Source of the DNA: Deltaproteobacteria bacterium
Lineage (GTDB): Bacteria; JADJOY01
DNA: 62,182 nucleotides
NCBI GenBank assembly: GCA_016713535.1
Contig: JADJOY010000060.1
Location: 1-62,182 of the forward strand
Direction of reading: 5' to 3'
The notes under the pieces are model-generated. The model ran no database searches. It saw only the letters and a program-made list of their open reading frames with translations, and had not been told where the DNA came from. Made by a program: the position numbers and the translations under genes. Of this stretch, positions 8,823 to 16,739 are shown piece after piece. Numbering within the stretch: position 1 is the first letter of the stretch; every line of letters begins with the position of its first letter.

Positions 8823-10160
8823 TCATCGAGGCTGACGGATCGCGGCGTGGGCTACGGCCAGGCTGTACAACCCGCGCTGCTGGAAGAAGGCGTTGGGCCA
8901 CTGTTGGTGATCGGCACCGCGCCCGCGACCTCGGCCACCCTTGCGGCGGCGGAGGACGCTGCGCAGTCGCATCCGGAGCCATCCATCCAGACGCTCGAAC
9001 GTGTGGCGATGGCTGTGCTTGAAGTACCCAAACCAGCCGATCAGGGTCCGGTTCAGCTCCTCGATGATGACGGCCAGGCTCCGCCCCGACGTGCGGCGCG
9101 TCTTCGCTCGGATCTTGTTCTTGAGCGATCGAAGGCTCTTCTCGCGCGGCCAGCGGCGGCCTTGCTCGAAGTGATAGCCCAGGAAGTCGAAGCCGCCCGG
9201 CGCCGTCGCGTCCACCACCCGGGTCTTCTCGGGGTGCAGTTGCAAGCCGCGTCGTTCGACCTCGCGTCCGAGTAACCGAAGCGCCTCCTGTGCGCGTGCC
9301 TCCGACTGGCACAGGATCACCAGATCGTCGGCGTAGCGCACCAGCGCGAAGCCTGATTCCACCAACACCACGTCCACCGGATGGAGGTAGATGTTCGCCA
9401 GCAGCGGACTGATCACCGCGCCCTGCGGCGTCCCCCGTTCGGGGGTCCAGCTGCGCATCTCCTCCAGAACTCCCTGCTTCAGGAACGCTTCGACGAGCGC
9501 CAGCACCCGTCCGTCGCTCACGGCCCGCTTGACCTCGGTCATCAACTGCCCGTGGTCGATCGTGTCGAAGTAGCTCCGGATGTCCGCATCGACGACCCAC
9601 GTGAAGCCCGCGTCCAAGAGCTGCTGCACCCGCCGCAGCGCATGTCGACAGCCGCGCCCCGGCCGGAACCCGTAGCTCTCGTCCACGAACGTACGTTCCT
9701 CCCAGATCGGCTCGAGCACGTTGCGCAGTGCCGTCTGCACGATCCGGTCGCGAACCGTCGGGATCCCCAGCGGACGTTGCTGGTTCGTTCCCGGCTTCGC
9801 AATCCAGTGTCGTCGTACCGCCTGCGGACGGTACTGGTCCGTGCGCAGCTCCTCGTGGAGCTGCGCCAGGTACCTCTCCGCGTTCCTACCGAACTGCTCC
9901 ACGCTCTGGTGGTCCACTCCCGCCGCACCTCGGTTGGCCTGGACCTTCGCCCACGCCGCCGCGAGGTTTCTCGGGGCGAACACCTTGTCGATCAGGCAGT
10001 ACCACTTGCCTCCTCTCACTCCCGAATGCAGAGCCGCCAGCATGCGCTCCGTCCAGACCGTCGGTTCCGCGTACGGCCTCCTCGGCCTCGTTGCGTCTCC
10101 GCCTTGCTCAGGGCTCACGCCCACTGACGGCGGGTGTCCTTCCTGCGGTTCAGATTGCAC
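8823..10160 (-). CDS. ltrA: Group II intron reverse transcriptase/maturase
   Basis: A 445-residue intron-encoded protein with an intact reading frame. RT blocks are visible: WIAKPGTNQQRPLGIPT (119-135), ADIRSYFDTIDH (192-203), GTPQGAVISPLLANIYL (243-259) and the catalytic YADD (276-279). The maturase/thumb region follows, containing LIGWFGYFKHSHRHTFERL. It ends in a basic tail (RRRKGGRGRGRG) with no endonuclease domain. The start is a GTG at 10160, and upstream codons are not conserved in frame. The protein would bind its own intron RNA, aid splicing, and prime cDNA synthesis from a nascent strand. Confidence 0.95.
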   Translation of the reverse strand: MQSEPQEGHPPSVGVSPEQGGDATRPRRPYAEPTVWTERMLAALHSGVRGGKWYCLIDKVFAPRNLAAAWAKVQANRGAAGVDHQSVEQFGRNAERYLAQLHEELRTDQYRPQAVRRHWIAKPGTNQQRPLGIPTVRDRIVQTALRNVLEPIWEERTFVDESYGFRPGRGCRHALRRVQQLLDAGFTWVVDADIRSYFDTIDHGQLMTEVKRAVSDGRVLALVEAFLKQGVLEEMRSWTPERGTPQGAVISPLLANIYLHPVDVVLVESGFALVRYADDLVILCQSEARAQEALRLLGREVERRGLQLHPEKTRVVDATAPGGFDFLGYHFEQGRRWPREKSLRSLKNKIRAKTRRTSGRSLAVIIEELNRTLIGWFGYFKHSHRHTFERLDGWLRMRLRSVLRRRKGGRGRGRGADHQQWPNAFFQQRGLYSLAVAHAAIRQPR

Positions 10161-10343
10161 GCATCCACCTCCCTGGCCCCCTTCGCTCCACGCCCGTTAT
10201 GGCGCTTCGTCGCTACTACGAGGCCTCTGACTCCTGCCGGACCGACTGCCCCGGACATCCCGGCAGGTCTCCCTTCTTCCTGCGCGTGACCTTCTCGCCG
10301 TTCTGCTCCCAACCACGAGCCGTGTGCCCCACCCTCGCTTGCA

Positions 10344-10357
10344 CGCTACCCCTAGCG
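10344..10357 (-). other. Probable EBS1 hairpin of the intron
   Basis: The minus strand forms a stem CGCTA/TAGCG around GGGG. With the flanking A, the loop reads AGGGG, the exact complement of the CCCCT that ends the upstream exon. Equivalent hairpins occur at 1208-1221 and 61819-61832. I infer that this is the exon-binding site that selects the target next to palindrome A. Confidence 0.55.
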
Positions 10358-10611
10358 TGGTGGACCTCGACCCCGTCGATCCGCTGTCGCACGCGACTTG
10401 GATGGAGGGTCGTTTGGGCTTCGCCATTCCCCTGCAGGCTCACCGCCCCACGGATGCCGAATCGGATTCGCTTGCGCTGCGGACCGGCGATTCACCTCCC
10501 GTTGCTCTCCACCCTGCCTCGCGGCAACGCGGTTACGTTCGGTTACGGACCGGAGAGCGTCTGTCCGGTGGGGACTTGCACCCCACGAGTCACGCGCCAT
10601 TGAAGGCGCAC

Positions 10612-10765
10612 AGGGGCGCGCGCCGCGCGCCCGGCGATACGACGGGCCGTCCGCCTCGACGTGGCGGCCGTTCCCGGTACGCCCGAGGCCGGGAGGGCCC
10701 GCCTCCGGCGGGCCGGGGATCCGCGGGCGGGGACAGGCCCCGCCCCTACGGTTCGGGAACGGTGG
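10612..10765. repeat. 154-bp repeat unit, right flank of intron copy 2
   Basis: Near-identical to 8575-8728 and starting with the palindrome-A exon that precedes the intron. The sequence after 10765 starts another unit (AGGGGCGCGCGC), which breaks off at the end of the pilT-like gene. Confidence 0.85.
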
Positions 10766-10788
10766 AGGGGCGCGCGCGCCGCGCCGCG

Positions 10789-12000
10789 CTACTCGAAGCT
10801 GAGCGCGCGCTCGAAGTCGCCGGGGCGGCTCGACGCCGCCTTGGCGGTCTCCAGATCCACCACGCCGGTCCTGTAGAGCTCGGTCAAGTGCTGGTCGAAC
10901 GTGTGCGTGTTCAGCCGATCGCCGCCCTGCTCGATCACGTCGGTGATCTCGCCGGTGCGCGCCGGGTCACGGATGCACTCCTGGAGCGTCGCCGACGCGA
11001 ACATGGCCTCGCACGCGAGCGCCATGCCTTCGCCGTCCTTGCGCGGCAGCAGGCGCTGCGCGATCACCGCCTTCAGGTTCTCGGCGAGGCGGTAGCGCAC
11101 CGCCGCCTGCTCGGCTTGCCCGAACACGCCGAGCAGCCGGCCGATCGTCTTGGCGGTGTCGGTGGTGTGGATCGTCGCGAGCACCAGGTGACCCGTCTCC
11201 GCCGCGCGCAGCGCGGTGTCGATGGTGTCGAGGTCGCGCACCTCGCCCACCAGGATCACGTCCGGGTCCTGGCGCAGCGCCGCGCGCAGCGCGGAGTTGA
11301 ACGAGCGCGTGTCCTTCCCCACCTCGCGCTGCGTGACCGAGCTCATGAGCGGCTTGTGCACGAACTCGACCGGGTCCTCGATGGTGACGATGTGCGCGTG
11401 CCGGGTGCGGTTGATCTCGTGGATGATCGAGGCGAGCGTCGTCGACTTGCCGCACCCGGCCACGCCCGCGACCAGCACCAGCCCGCGGTGGAGCGTGGCG
11501 ACCTGGCGGATCGAGCGCGGCAGCTCGAGCGACTCGAAGCTCGGGATCTCGCTCGGCACGATGCGCAGCACCACCGCCATCGTCCCCATCTGCCAGAAGA
11601 TGCTGGCGCGGAAGCGCGCCGCGCCCTCGAGCTCGAAGCACGTCTCGACCTCGTCGAGGAGCGCGTCGGGGTTGTGATGGGTGCGCCGCAACAGGAAGCG
11701 CACCACCCACTCGACGTCCTCGGCGCTGAGCTTCGGGATCGGCGTCTCGCGCAGCTCGTCGAGGATGCGCAACAGCGGCGGCGAGCCGACCTTGAAGTGG
11801 ATGTCGCGCGCTCGGTACTTGAGCCCGGCCGAGAGGATGCCGCGGAACTTGCGCTCGTCCATGCCCGACGCGATGGGCGTCGGGCGCGCGCTGGCGATCG
11901 GCACCGGCGTGGGCGCCAGGGTCTCGGCGCGCTGGCCGCCAGCGGCGGGACGCGGGCGAGAGCGGGCATCTTCGATCAACGTGGCGCCTTCGGGAGTCAT
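10789..12000 (-). CDS. pilT: Type IV pilus retraction ATPase, PilT family
   Basis: A hexameric motor ATPase that depolymerises type IV pili for twitching motility. It is 403 residues with a 45-residue Ala/Pro-rich N-terminal extension, then the PilT N-domain (ARDIHFKVGSPPLLRI). Walker A is GVAGCGKST (179-187), where most relatives have TGSGKS. The Asp box is VTIEDPVEF (near 207), Walker B DVILVGEVRD (near 250), and the His box HLVLATIHTTDTAKT. The ATG at 12000 is supported by AAAGGAG six bases upstream. No other pil genes are nearby, so it may be a PilT paralogue rather than the main retraction motor. Confidence 0.92.
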   Translation of the reverse strand: MTPEGATLIEDARSRPRPAAGGQRAETLAPTPVPIASARPTPIASGMDERKFRGILSAGLKYRARDIHFKVGSPPLLRILDELRETPIPKLSAEDVEWVVRFLLRRTHHNPDALLDEVETCFELEGAARFRASIFWQMGTMAVVLRIVPSEIPSFESLELPRSIRQVATLHRGLVLVAGVAGCGKSTTLASIIHEINRTRHAHIVTIEDPVEFVHKPLMSSVTQREVGKDTRSFNSALRAALRQDPDVILVGEVRDLDTIDTALRAAETGHLVLATIHTTDTAKTIGRLLGVFGQAEQAAVRYRLAENLKAVIAQRLLPRKDGEGMALACEAMFASATLQECIRDPARTGEITDVIEQGGDRLNTHTFDQHLTELYRTGVVDLETAKAASSRPGDFERALSFE

Positions 12001-12447
12001 CGGTGCTCCTTTCGATCGTCAGGGGATTGACCCGCCCGAGGGCCGTGCGCGGGCGGCAGAGCCGGTCGACGACCCCTTCGGGGCCGCCTGCCCGCTGCCC
12101 AAGGCTGCCGAAAACCGCTGTGATCGCACCGAGCTAGCGGTCTCGTGGGTCAACGTCGCATCCATGCGTTGAGGGTCCGGGGAGCTCCGAGCTCCCCACG
12201 TGCCGCCTGGGCGGACTTCAAGTCGCGTGCCGCGCGCGGCTCTTGCCCCGGGCCGCCCTCTCGGCGCCCACTCCACTCTGGAGCCCGGCCGCCCGCCTCC
12301 GTGTCCCGACCGCTTCGTCGTCGGGGGCGCTCCGGCCCGCCGGCGGACTCGGCAGTCCGTCGAGGGCCGAAGATCCCGAGTACGCCCGCAGCTGCCGACG
12401 ATCGGCGGCCGAAGTCAAAAGCTTCGTGAAGAATGCGGGCGAAGGCC
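12001..12447. other. Intergenic stretch, no gene recognised
   Basis: About 450 bases between the start of the PilT-like gene and the end of the nucleotidyltransferase gene. It should contain the promoter of the PilT-like gene (TTGACC on the minus strand near 12150, without a convincing -10). Open frames here have no recognisable protein features. Confidence 0.4.
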
Positions 12448-13035
12448 CTACCCAGCCGATCGAGGCTGACCGAAGCGCGCGACCAGCTCGTCCCACGCTC
12501 GCACGCGCTCGTCGTCCTCACCCATCATCTCGACGATCCATCGGCGCACGTACTCGCAGTCGAAACTGTCCTGAGTGACAGCCACCAGCCGCTCCAGGTC
12601 GACGACGTCCTTGCCCCTGAAGAAGAGCAGCTTGAAGATCGCGACCGCCTCGGCCGAGAGGAACCAGCCCGACCAGCCCGCGGCATCGGATACCCGGATC
12701 CGCGTCGCCTCGGCTTCGCGCGAAAAGGGGATGCTCGGCAGGAACACGTCGATCCGCATGCCGTCCCATCTCCCGACGAACATGCCCTCGCGCCGCGTCT
12801 GGTCGACCGCCTTGGGGCGGTCGATCTCGATGCCGAGCGAGGCGAGGGCGTCGAACACCTCCTCGAGGCGCTCCTCCGTCGCGAACACGTTGACGTCGAC
12901 ATCGATCGTGCCGCGGGGCACACCCGCTACCGCCAGGGCGAGCGCGCCGCCGATCGCATAGGGCAGCCCCACCCTCTCGAGCGCATCGGCAATGCGCTGT
13001 GCCGCCTCCGCGGCGCCGCGCTCAGGGACGCTCAT
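12448..13035 (-). CDS. Nucleotidyltransferase, AbiEii/AbiGii-like
   Basis: A 195-residue protein of the polymerase-beta nucleotidyltransferase fold. Near the N-terminus it has the GG motif (AIGGALALAVAG, 28-39) followed by RGTIDVDVNV with two acidic metal ligands (Asp 45 and Asp 47). It ends with a helical region. Such proteins include AbiEii-type toxins and antibiotic adenylyltransferases; the substrate here is unknown. It overlaps the upstream small gene by 14 bases, so the two are co-translated. The start may be ATG 13035 or GTG 13038. Confidence 0.75.
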   Translation of the reverse strand: MSVPERGAAEAAQRIADALERVGLPYAIGGALALAVAGVPRGTIDVDVNVFATEERLEEVFDALASLGIEIDRPKAVDQTRREGMFVGRWDGMRIDVFLPSIPFSREAEATRIRVSDAAGWSGWFLSAEAVAIFKLLFFRGKDVVDLERLVAVTQDSFDCEYVRRWIVEMMGEDDERVRAWDELVARFGQPRSAG

Positions 13036-13276
13036 CACCCCAGCCGGCTCGGGCTCGGAGGCGGGCGAGAGCCTCCTGCGAAGAACGCGGCAGCGGATCG
13101 ACTCGGTCGAGGATGCGGCGTGGGTCGCGGGCGACGGAGAGCGCCCAGAGCGCGTCCCGCGAGCACGCCCGCGCCAGGCGCCACCGCTGGGTGCGGTCCA
13201 GGTCGCGCCACTCGGCGACCTCCGCGCGTACCGACTCGGCGTTGGAGGTCACCCATCCGGGGAGCCGATCGAGCAT
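13022..13276 (-). CDS. Small helical partner of the nucleotidyltransferase
   Basis: An 84-residue protein starting at ATG 13276. It is mostly helical and charged, with tryptophans (LPGWV, AEWRDL, QRWRLARA, DALWAL). It ends with PLPRSSQEALARLRARAG. I recall similar small proteins preceding nucleotidyltransferase genes in other GC-rich proteobacteria, but the family has no name known to me. The overlapping two-gene layout resembles a toxin-antitoxin pair, with this as the candidate antitoxin; that is inference. Confidence 0.55.
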   Translation of the reverse strand: MLDRLPGWVTSNAESVRAEVAEWRDLDRTQRWRLARACSRDALWALSVARDPRRILDRVDPLPRSSQEALARLRARAGWGDERP

Positions 13277-13284
13277 CGCCCCGA

Positions 13285-13393
13285 GCTTAGCAGGCTGCTG
13301 AGTTACTCGCGGATGCGAGTTTTTCAGCGGCCTGCCGATGTTTCCTCGGGGAACGCGCGAAGCGCGCGGGTTCCAGCCCCCCGCCCCGCCGCC
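13285..13393. repeat. Compound hairpin repeat H (partial copy)
   Basis: Starts with a hairpin ACTCGC-GGAT-GCGAGT followed by TTTTT (13305-13325), which resembles an intrinsic terminator on the plus strand. Then comes GATGTTTCCTCGGGG, a second hairpin, and GGTTCCAGCCCCCCGCC. The order matches copies at 29690, 33058 and 47560, but the outer GGGGCCCC stem is missing. It lies in the divergent gap before the MgtC-like gene. Confidence 0.6.
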
Positions 13394-13417
13394 GCTGGCC
13401 TCAGGTAGGATCGAACC

Positions 13418-14704
13418 ATGGACGCATACGAGCCCTTCCTGTCGCTCGCCGTGGCGTGCGCCGTCGGGCTCCTGATCGGGCTCGAGCGCGAGCAATCGCA
13501 CCCCGCGAGCAGCGACGACCGCCGCTTCTTCTTCGGCGGCTCGCGCACCTTCCCGCTCTTCGCCCTCGCGGGCGCCATCTCGGCGCTGCTCGCGCGCTCG
13601 CTCGGGCCGTCGATCGTGCTGGTGCCGTTCCTCGCGATCATGGCGCTCCTGCTCACCGTTCACGTGAGCAGCCTGCGCGCCGGCGCCGACGTCGGCCTCA
13701 CCTCGGAGGTCGCGGCGCTCGTCACGTTCCTCCTCGGCGCGCTCGCGACCTCGCGAGGGGTGATCGAGCCCACCGGACAGCGCCTCGTGGTGGTGTCGGC
13801 GGTGGCGGTGGTGATGACGCTGGTGCTGTCGCTCAAGCCGGTGCTGCACTCGCTGGTCCAGCAGGCCACCAAGGACGACGTCTACGCGACCCTCAAGTTC
13901 CTGCTCGTGGCGGTGGTGGTGCTGCCGCTCATGCCGGATCGAACGCTCGGGCCGTTCGACGTCCTCAACCCGTACAAGATCGGCTGGATGATCGTGCTGA
14001 TCGCGGGCGTGAGCTTCGTGGGCTACGTCGCGATCCGCGTGCTCGGCCCCGGGCGCGGGCTCGGCCTCACCGGGCTCGTCGGCGGGCTGGTGTCGTCCAC
14101 GGTGGTCACGCTCGCCGCGTCGGGGCGCGCGCGCCGCGACCCCTCGATCGTGAAGCCCGCGGCGCTCGCCGTGGTGCTCGCGTCGAGCGTCATGTACGTG
14201 CGCGTCCTGATCCTGGTGGCCGTGATCGAGCGCTCGCTGGTGCGGCCGCTGCTACCGCCGCTGCTCGCCATGACCGCCGCCGGCGCGCTCGTCGCCGCGG
14301 TGCTGTTGCGGCCGAGCCGCGAGGGCGGCCCCACCCACGCCAACGTGTCCTTCGCCAACCCGTTCGAGCTCAGCCAGGCCGTCAAGTTCGCGGCGCTCTT
14401 CACCGCCGTGCTGATGGGCGTGAAGTTCGCGAGCCAGAACCTCGGCTCGAGCGGGATCTACGTGACCAGCGCCATCGCCGGCGCCCCCGACGTCGACGCC
14501 ATCGCGCTCTCGATGGCCAACCTCGTCAAGACCGGCCTCGACGTCCACGTCGCCGCCAACGCCATCTGGATCGCCGTCGCCTCCAACACGGTGGCGAAGG
14601 GCCTCATGGCCATCATCCTCGGCGGCTGGGCCTTCGGGCGGGTGGTCGCGGCCGGCTTCGGCGCGATGCTCGCGGCGAGCCTGGTGGGGTTGGTGGTGCC
14701 GTAG
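13418..14704 (+). CDS. MgtC/SapB and DUF4010 membrane protein
   Basis: A 428-residue polytopic membrane protein. The N-terminal 140 residues match the MgtC/SapB fold: AVGLLIGLEREQ, the GGSRTFPLFALAGAISALL block, and SEVAALVTFLLGAL. The remainder is a DUF4010 domain with about eight more membrane segments (GLTGLVGGLVSSTVVTLAAS, FAALFTAVLMGVKFAS, SNTVAKGLMAIILGGW). Proteins with this architecture are conserved but of unknown transport function. A TAGGA precedes the ATG. The gene stands alone between the nucleotidyltransferase pair and the accessory island. Confidence 0.85.
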   Translation: MDAYEPFLSLAVACAVGLLIGLEREQSHPASSDDRRFFFGGSRTFPLFALAGAISALLARSLGPSIVLVPFLAIMALLLTVHVSSLRAGADVGLTSEVAALVTFLLGALATSRGVIEPTGQRLVVVSAVAVVMTLVLSLKPVLHSLVQQATKDDVYATLKFLLVAVVVLPLMPDRTLGPFDVLNPYKIGWMIVLIAGVSFVGYVAIRVLGPGRGLGLTGLVGGLVSSTVVTLAASGRARRDPSIVKPAALAVVLASSVMYVRVLILVAVIERSLVRPLLPPLLAMTAAGALVAAVLLRPSREGGPTHANVSFANPFELSQAVKFAALFTAVLMGVKFASQNLGSSGIYVTSAIAGAPDVDAIALSMANLVKTGLDVHVAANAIWIAVASNTVAKGLMAIILGGWAFGRVVAAGFGAMLAASLVGLVVP

Positions 14705-14870
14705 GGGGCAGCGCTCGCCGAGCGCGGTCTCCGTCCGTCGGTTCCGACCACACGCCGCGCCCACTCAGTCACGCCTTCAAGCTCATACGATCAACGCGAG
14801 GCGAACGTTCGAGCTGAGCGGCCCGCGTAGGCAAGGCGCCTTGCCGGAGCCGGTCCGCTCGAGCGAAGGC

Positions 14871-15362
14871 TCAGCCGTCACTTCGCGGCAGTTCATACGC
14901 CCTCTCTGTGCACGGCTCGCCTCTGAACACGACTTGGCGGCTCTCGACGAACCCGAAGCCAACGCGCTCGAGCAGCTTGATGCTGGGCCGATTTCGCTCG
15001 TCGGTGATAGCCACGACACGCGCGACGCTGGTAGCCGCGAACAGCAGTTGGGACGGCTCGAGCGTGAAACCGACTTCGCCACAAGTACCGTCTTCGGAAA
15101 GACACAAGCCGATGTCTCCGACGAGCTCGTCTGACTCTGGCTTGGCGATTCCGAGTTGCACCCACTGCCGCGGCGTGAAGAGAGGTGCGCGATGCATCTC
15201 GTCGAGGAACGCATGCGCTTCGGCATCGGACATCGGCGACCAACCCTGATAGCGGCCGAGCTCCGGGAGTGAGCGATACGCCTGGAACGCAGCGCGATCG
15301 CGTGAGTGCAAGCGGCGGAGCCGACCGCCAAGGAACTCGCGTGGCAGCAGCGTTTCGTGCAT
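14871..15362 (-). CDS. GNAT acetyltransferase of RimJ/RimL type, CoA loop missing
   Basis: A 163-residue protein aligned with RimJ/RimL-type N-acetyltransferases: the start LGGRLRRLHSRDRAAFQAY, the strand GEVGFTLEPS, and the C-terminal RVVAITDERNRPSIKLLERV. Between GFTLEPS and RVVAI the family has about 30 residues carrying the acetyl-CoA loop (Q/R-x-x-G-x-G/A). Here only about ten residues (QLLFAATSVA) are present. An in-frame deletion of roughly 17 codons therefore seems to have removed the cofactor site, and the protein is probably inactive. Codon use looks less GC-biased than in the flanking core genes. Confidence 0.7.
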   Translation of the reverse strand: MHETLLPREFLGGRLRRLHSRDRAAFQAYRSLPELGRYQGWSPMSDAEAHAFLDEMHRAPLFTPRQWVQLGIAKPESDELVGDIGLCLSEDGTCGEVGFTLEPSQLLFAATSVARVVAITDERNRPSIKLLERVGFGFVESRQVVFRGEPCTERAYELPRSDG

Positions 15363-15379
15363 GACGGCGAACGCAGAGC

Positions 15380-15844
15380 TCAGCAGCGGCGCGAAGCGCG
15401 GGCAGGTGCAGCGCCGAGTTCGGCTCGGATTGAGGATGTGACCTCCATCTCGCGCAAGGCAAGCCGCTTCTTGGCACTCGCGAGGAGCCGTCTCCAGTCG
15501 TCCCTGATCGAATCCGCCGTCTGCCCATACGAGCCAGCCCAGTCCTCGGCAAGCCCGGCGCCGGTCCCTGTGGGCGAGAGCCGATCCTCCAGGTCCAAAA
15601 CCAACTCGCGTAAGTAGAGAACGCGACTCTCTTCAAATGACCGGCCCGTGAAGGCCTCGAGCCTGTCAAGGACGTCATCGTCCCTGCGCGTATCCTCAGT
15701 TAGGTGGTGCTTGAGCTCCACTGAGCAACCCGCACAGATCGGTTGACCAACGACGAGTGGACTATCGTCGAAGACGGGATCCGCGTGACCTGGACAAAGG
15801 GGGCAACGGTACCCGTCGGGAACTGAAACGCGCGGTCTGGTCAT
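15380..15844 (-). CDS. Zinc-ribbon hypothetical protein
   Basis: A 154-residue protein of unknown function. Two CxxC pairs near the N-terminus (YRCPLCPG and ICAGCSVELKHHL) form a probable zinc ribbon. They are followed by a charged helical region with EDRLSPTGTG and a basic C-terminus. It lies 17 bases upstream of the GNAT gene on the same strand and about 90 bases after the HEPN-like gene, so the three may be co-transcribed. Confidence 0.6.
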   Translation of the reverse strand: MTRPRVSVPDGYRCPLCPGHADPVFDDSPLVVGQPICAGCSVELKHHLTEDTRRDDDVLDRLEAFTGRSFEESRVLYLRELVLDLEDRLSPTGTGAGLAEDWAGSYGQTADSIRDDWRRLLASAKKRLALREMEVTSSIRAELGAAPARASRRC

Positions 15845-15934
15845 GGTCTGAGCCGAACGCAGAAGTCAGCAGCGGCCACGGACTACCACGGGAGCCGCAC
15901 CCGAGCCCATCCCGGGTGCCGGCTGCTGCAGCGT

Positions 15935-16735
15935 CTAGTTCGCCTTGGTTGCGGGCGGCTCCTCCTCCGGCGGCACCTGCGATTTTGGGATGCCGTACTT
16001 CTCGCGCACTCGCTCCACGAGGTCGGCGAAGTAGTGGATCGCGGTTGCGACAAGCCTGGCGAACTGCGCATGGGTGATCCGAACCTTCTGTCCTGGCCTG
16101 AGCTCAAGCCAAGGGCAGCGGCTAACAAGCCTTCGGTCGGCGATCGATCCGCAGTGGACAATGACATGGCGGAGCTGCTGAAACTCAAGAACATTTCGTC
16201 GTACATCCTCCGAAACTGACCCTGAAAACCCCAAGGCGGCGAATACGACCTCGAAAGCCCCGACACCGAGCCGCTGGTCCGCACGTGAGGTGCGCTGCAG
16301 CTCACCGATAACGGTACGCATTCTGTCGGACTGGTCGAGTTGCTCGAACTCTGCAAGGCCAATCTTGATCTTGGCGACGGCCTCCCGGCTTCGAATCGTT
16401 GAATCGTGTTCAAGTATTCCCACGGCCAGATCTTCAATCGCAGCCTCGAGCGAGCCCCAGACACCGGCGAGGGTATGCGCATGCAGTAACGGGAAGCCCG
16501 CCTGCACCTCACGGCGCGCGAGGCTTGCCCTTGCTCTCGTTTGTGCGAGAGATCGTTCGGAATCAGCCGCAACAGAGGCCGGGCCCTCGATTACCGCCAG
16601 GTTGTGCACGGCCTCCGCTAGCGGCACCGCGTGTTCGATGCTTCGTATGCCGTCAATGCAGAGGTGGAGTACCTCGTTCGTTTCGTCCAAGTACTCGCGA
16701 AATCGAGTTACCGCCTCCGATGACCAATGAGCCAT
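15935..16735 (-). CDS. HEPN-like domain protein
   Basis: A 266-residue helical protein. The C-terminal third carries LRHVIVHCGSIADRR, an R-x4-H motif (Arg 189, His 194). This is the catalytic signature of HEPN RNases, in the setting seen in RiboL-PSP/MAE-type HEPN families (RN.IVH.G..D). It ends with a Pro/Glu-rich tail. HEPN proteins commonly act as toxins or in phage defence; whether this one cuts RNA is unknown. No adjacent MNT-type antitoxin is visible. The location in a variable island beside an IS element supports an accessory role. Confidence 0.6.
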   Translation of the reverse strand: MAHWSSEAVTRFREYLDETNEVLHLCIDGIRSIEHAVPLAEAVHNLAVIEGPASVAADSERSLAQTRARASLARREVQAGFPLLHAHTLAGVWGSLEAAIEDLAVGILEHDSTIRSREAVAKIKIGLAEFEQLDQSDRMRTVIGELQRTSRADQRLGVGAFEVVFAALGFSGSVSEDVRRNVLEFQQLRHVIVHCGSIADRRLVSRCPWLELRPGQKVRITHAQFARLVATAIHYFADLVERVREKYGIPKSQVPPEEEPPATKAN

Positions 16736-16739
16736 GGTT

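Larger units (their letters stand above)
8729..10611 (-). mobile_element. Group IIC intron, copy 2 (complete)
   Basis: A full-length 1883-base intron read on the minus strand. It starts GTGCGC at 10611 and ends ...CCCCTAT at 8729, and both ends are fixed by comparison with copy 3. The order is RNA domains I-IV, the RT gene (10160-8823), domain V (8803-8771) and a domain VI hairpin (about 8766-8729). The ORF lacks an HNH endonuclease, as is usual for class C introns, which insert after hairpins. The exon before it is palindrome A ending CCCCT; the exon after begins CC. Confidence 0.93.

Noticed and set aside
1-10611. A retron or diversity-generating retroelement based on the reverse transcriptase
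   Set aside because: The RT has group II maturase features, and a canonical domain V and intron ends are present. No template/variable repeat pair or msr/msd RNA was seen.
8729-10765. A 154-bp target-site duplication made by intron insertion
   Set aside because: Group II retrohoming does not create such duplications, and a third partial unit follows. A pre-existing tandem array is more likely.
12145-12578. Short open frames between pilT and the nucleotidyltransferase
   Set aside because: Several overlapping frames are open on both strands, none with recognisable features or initiation signals.
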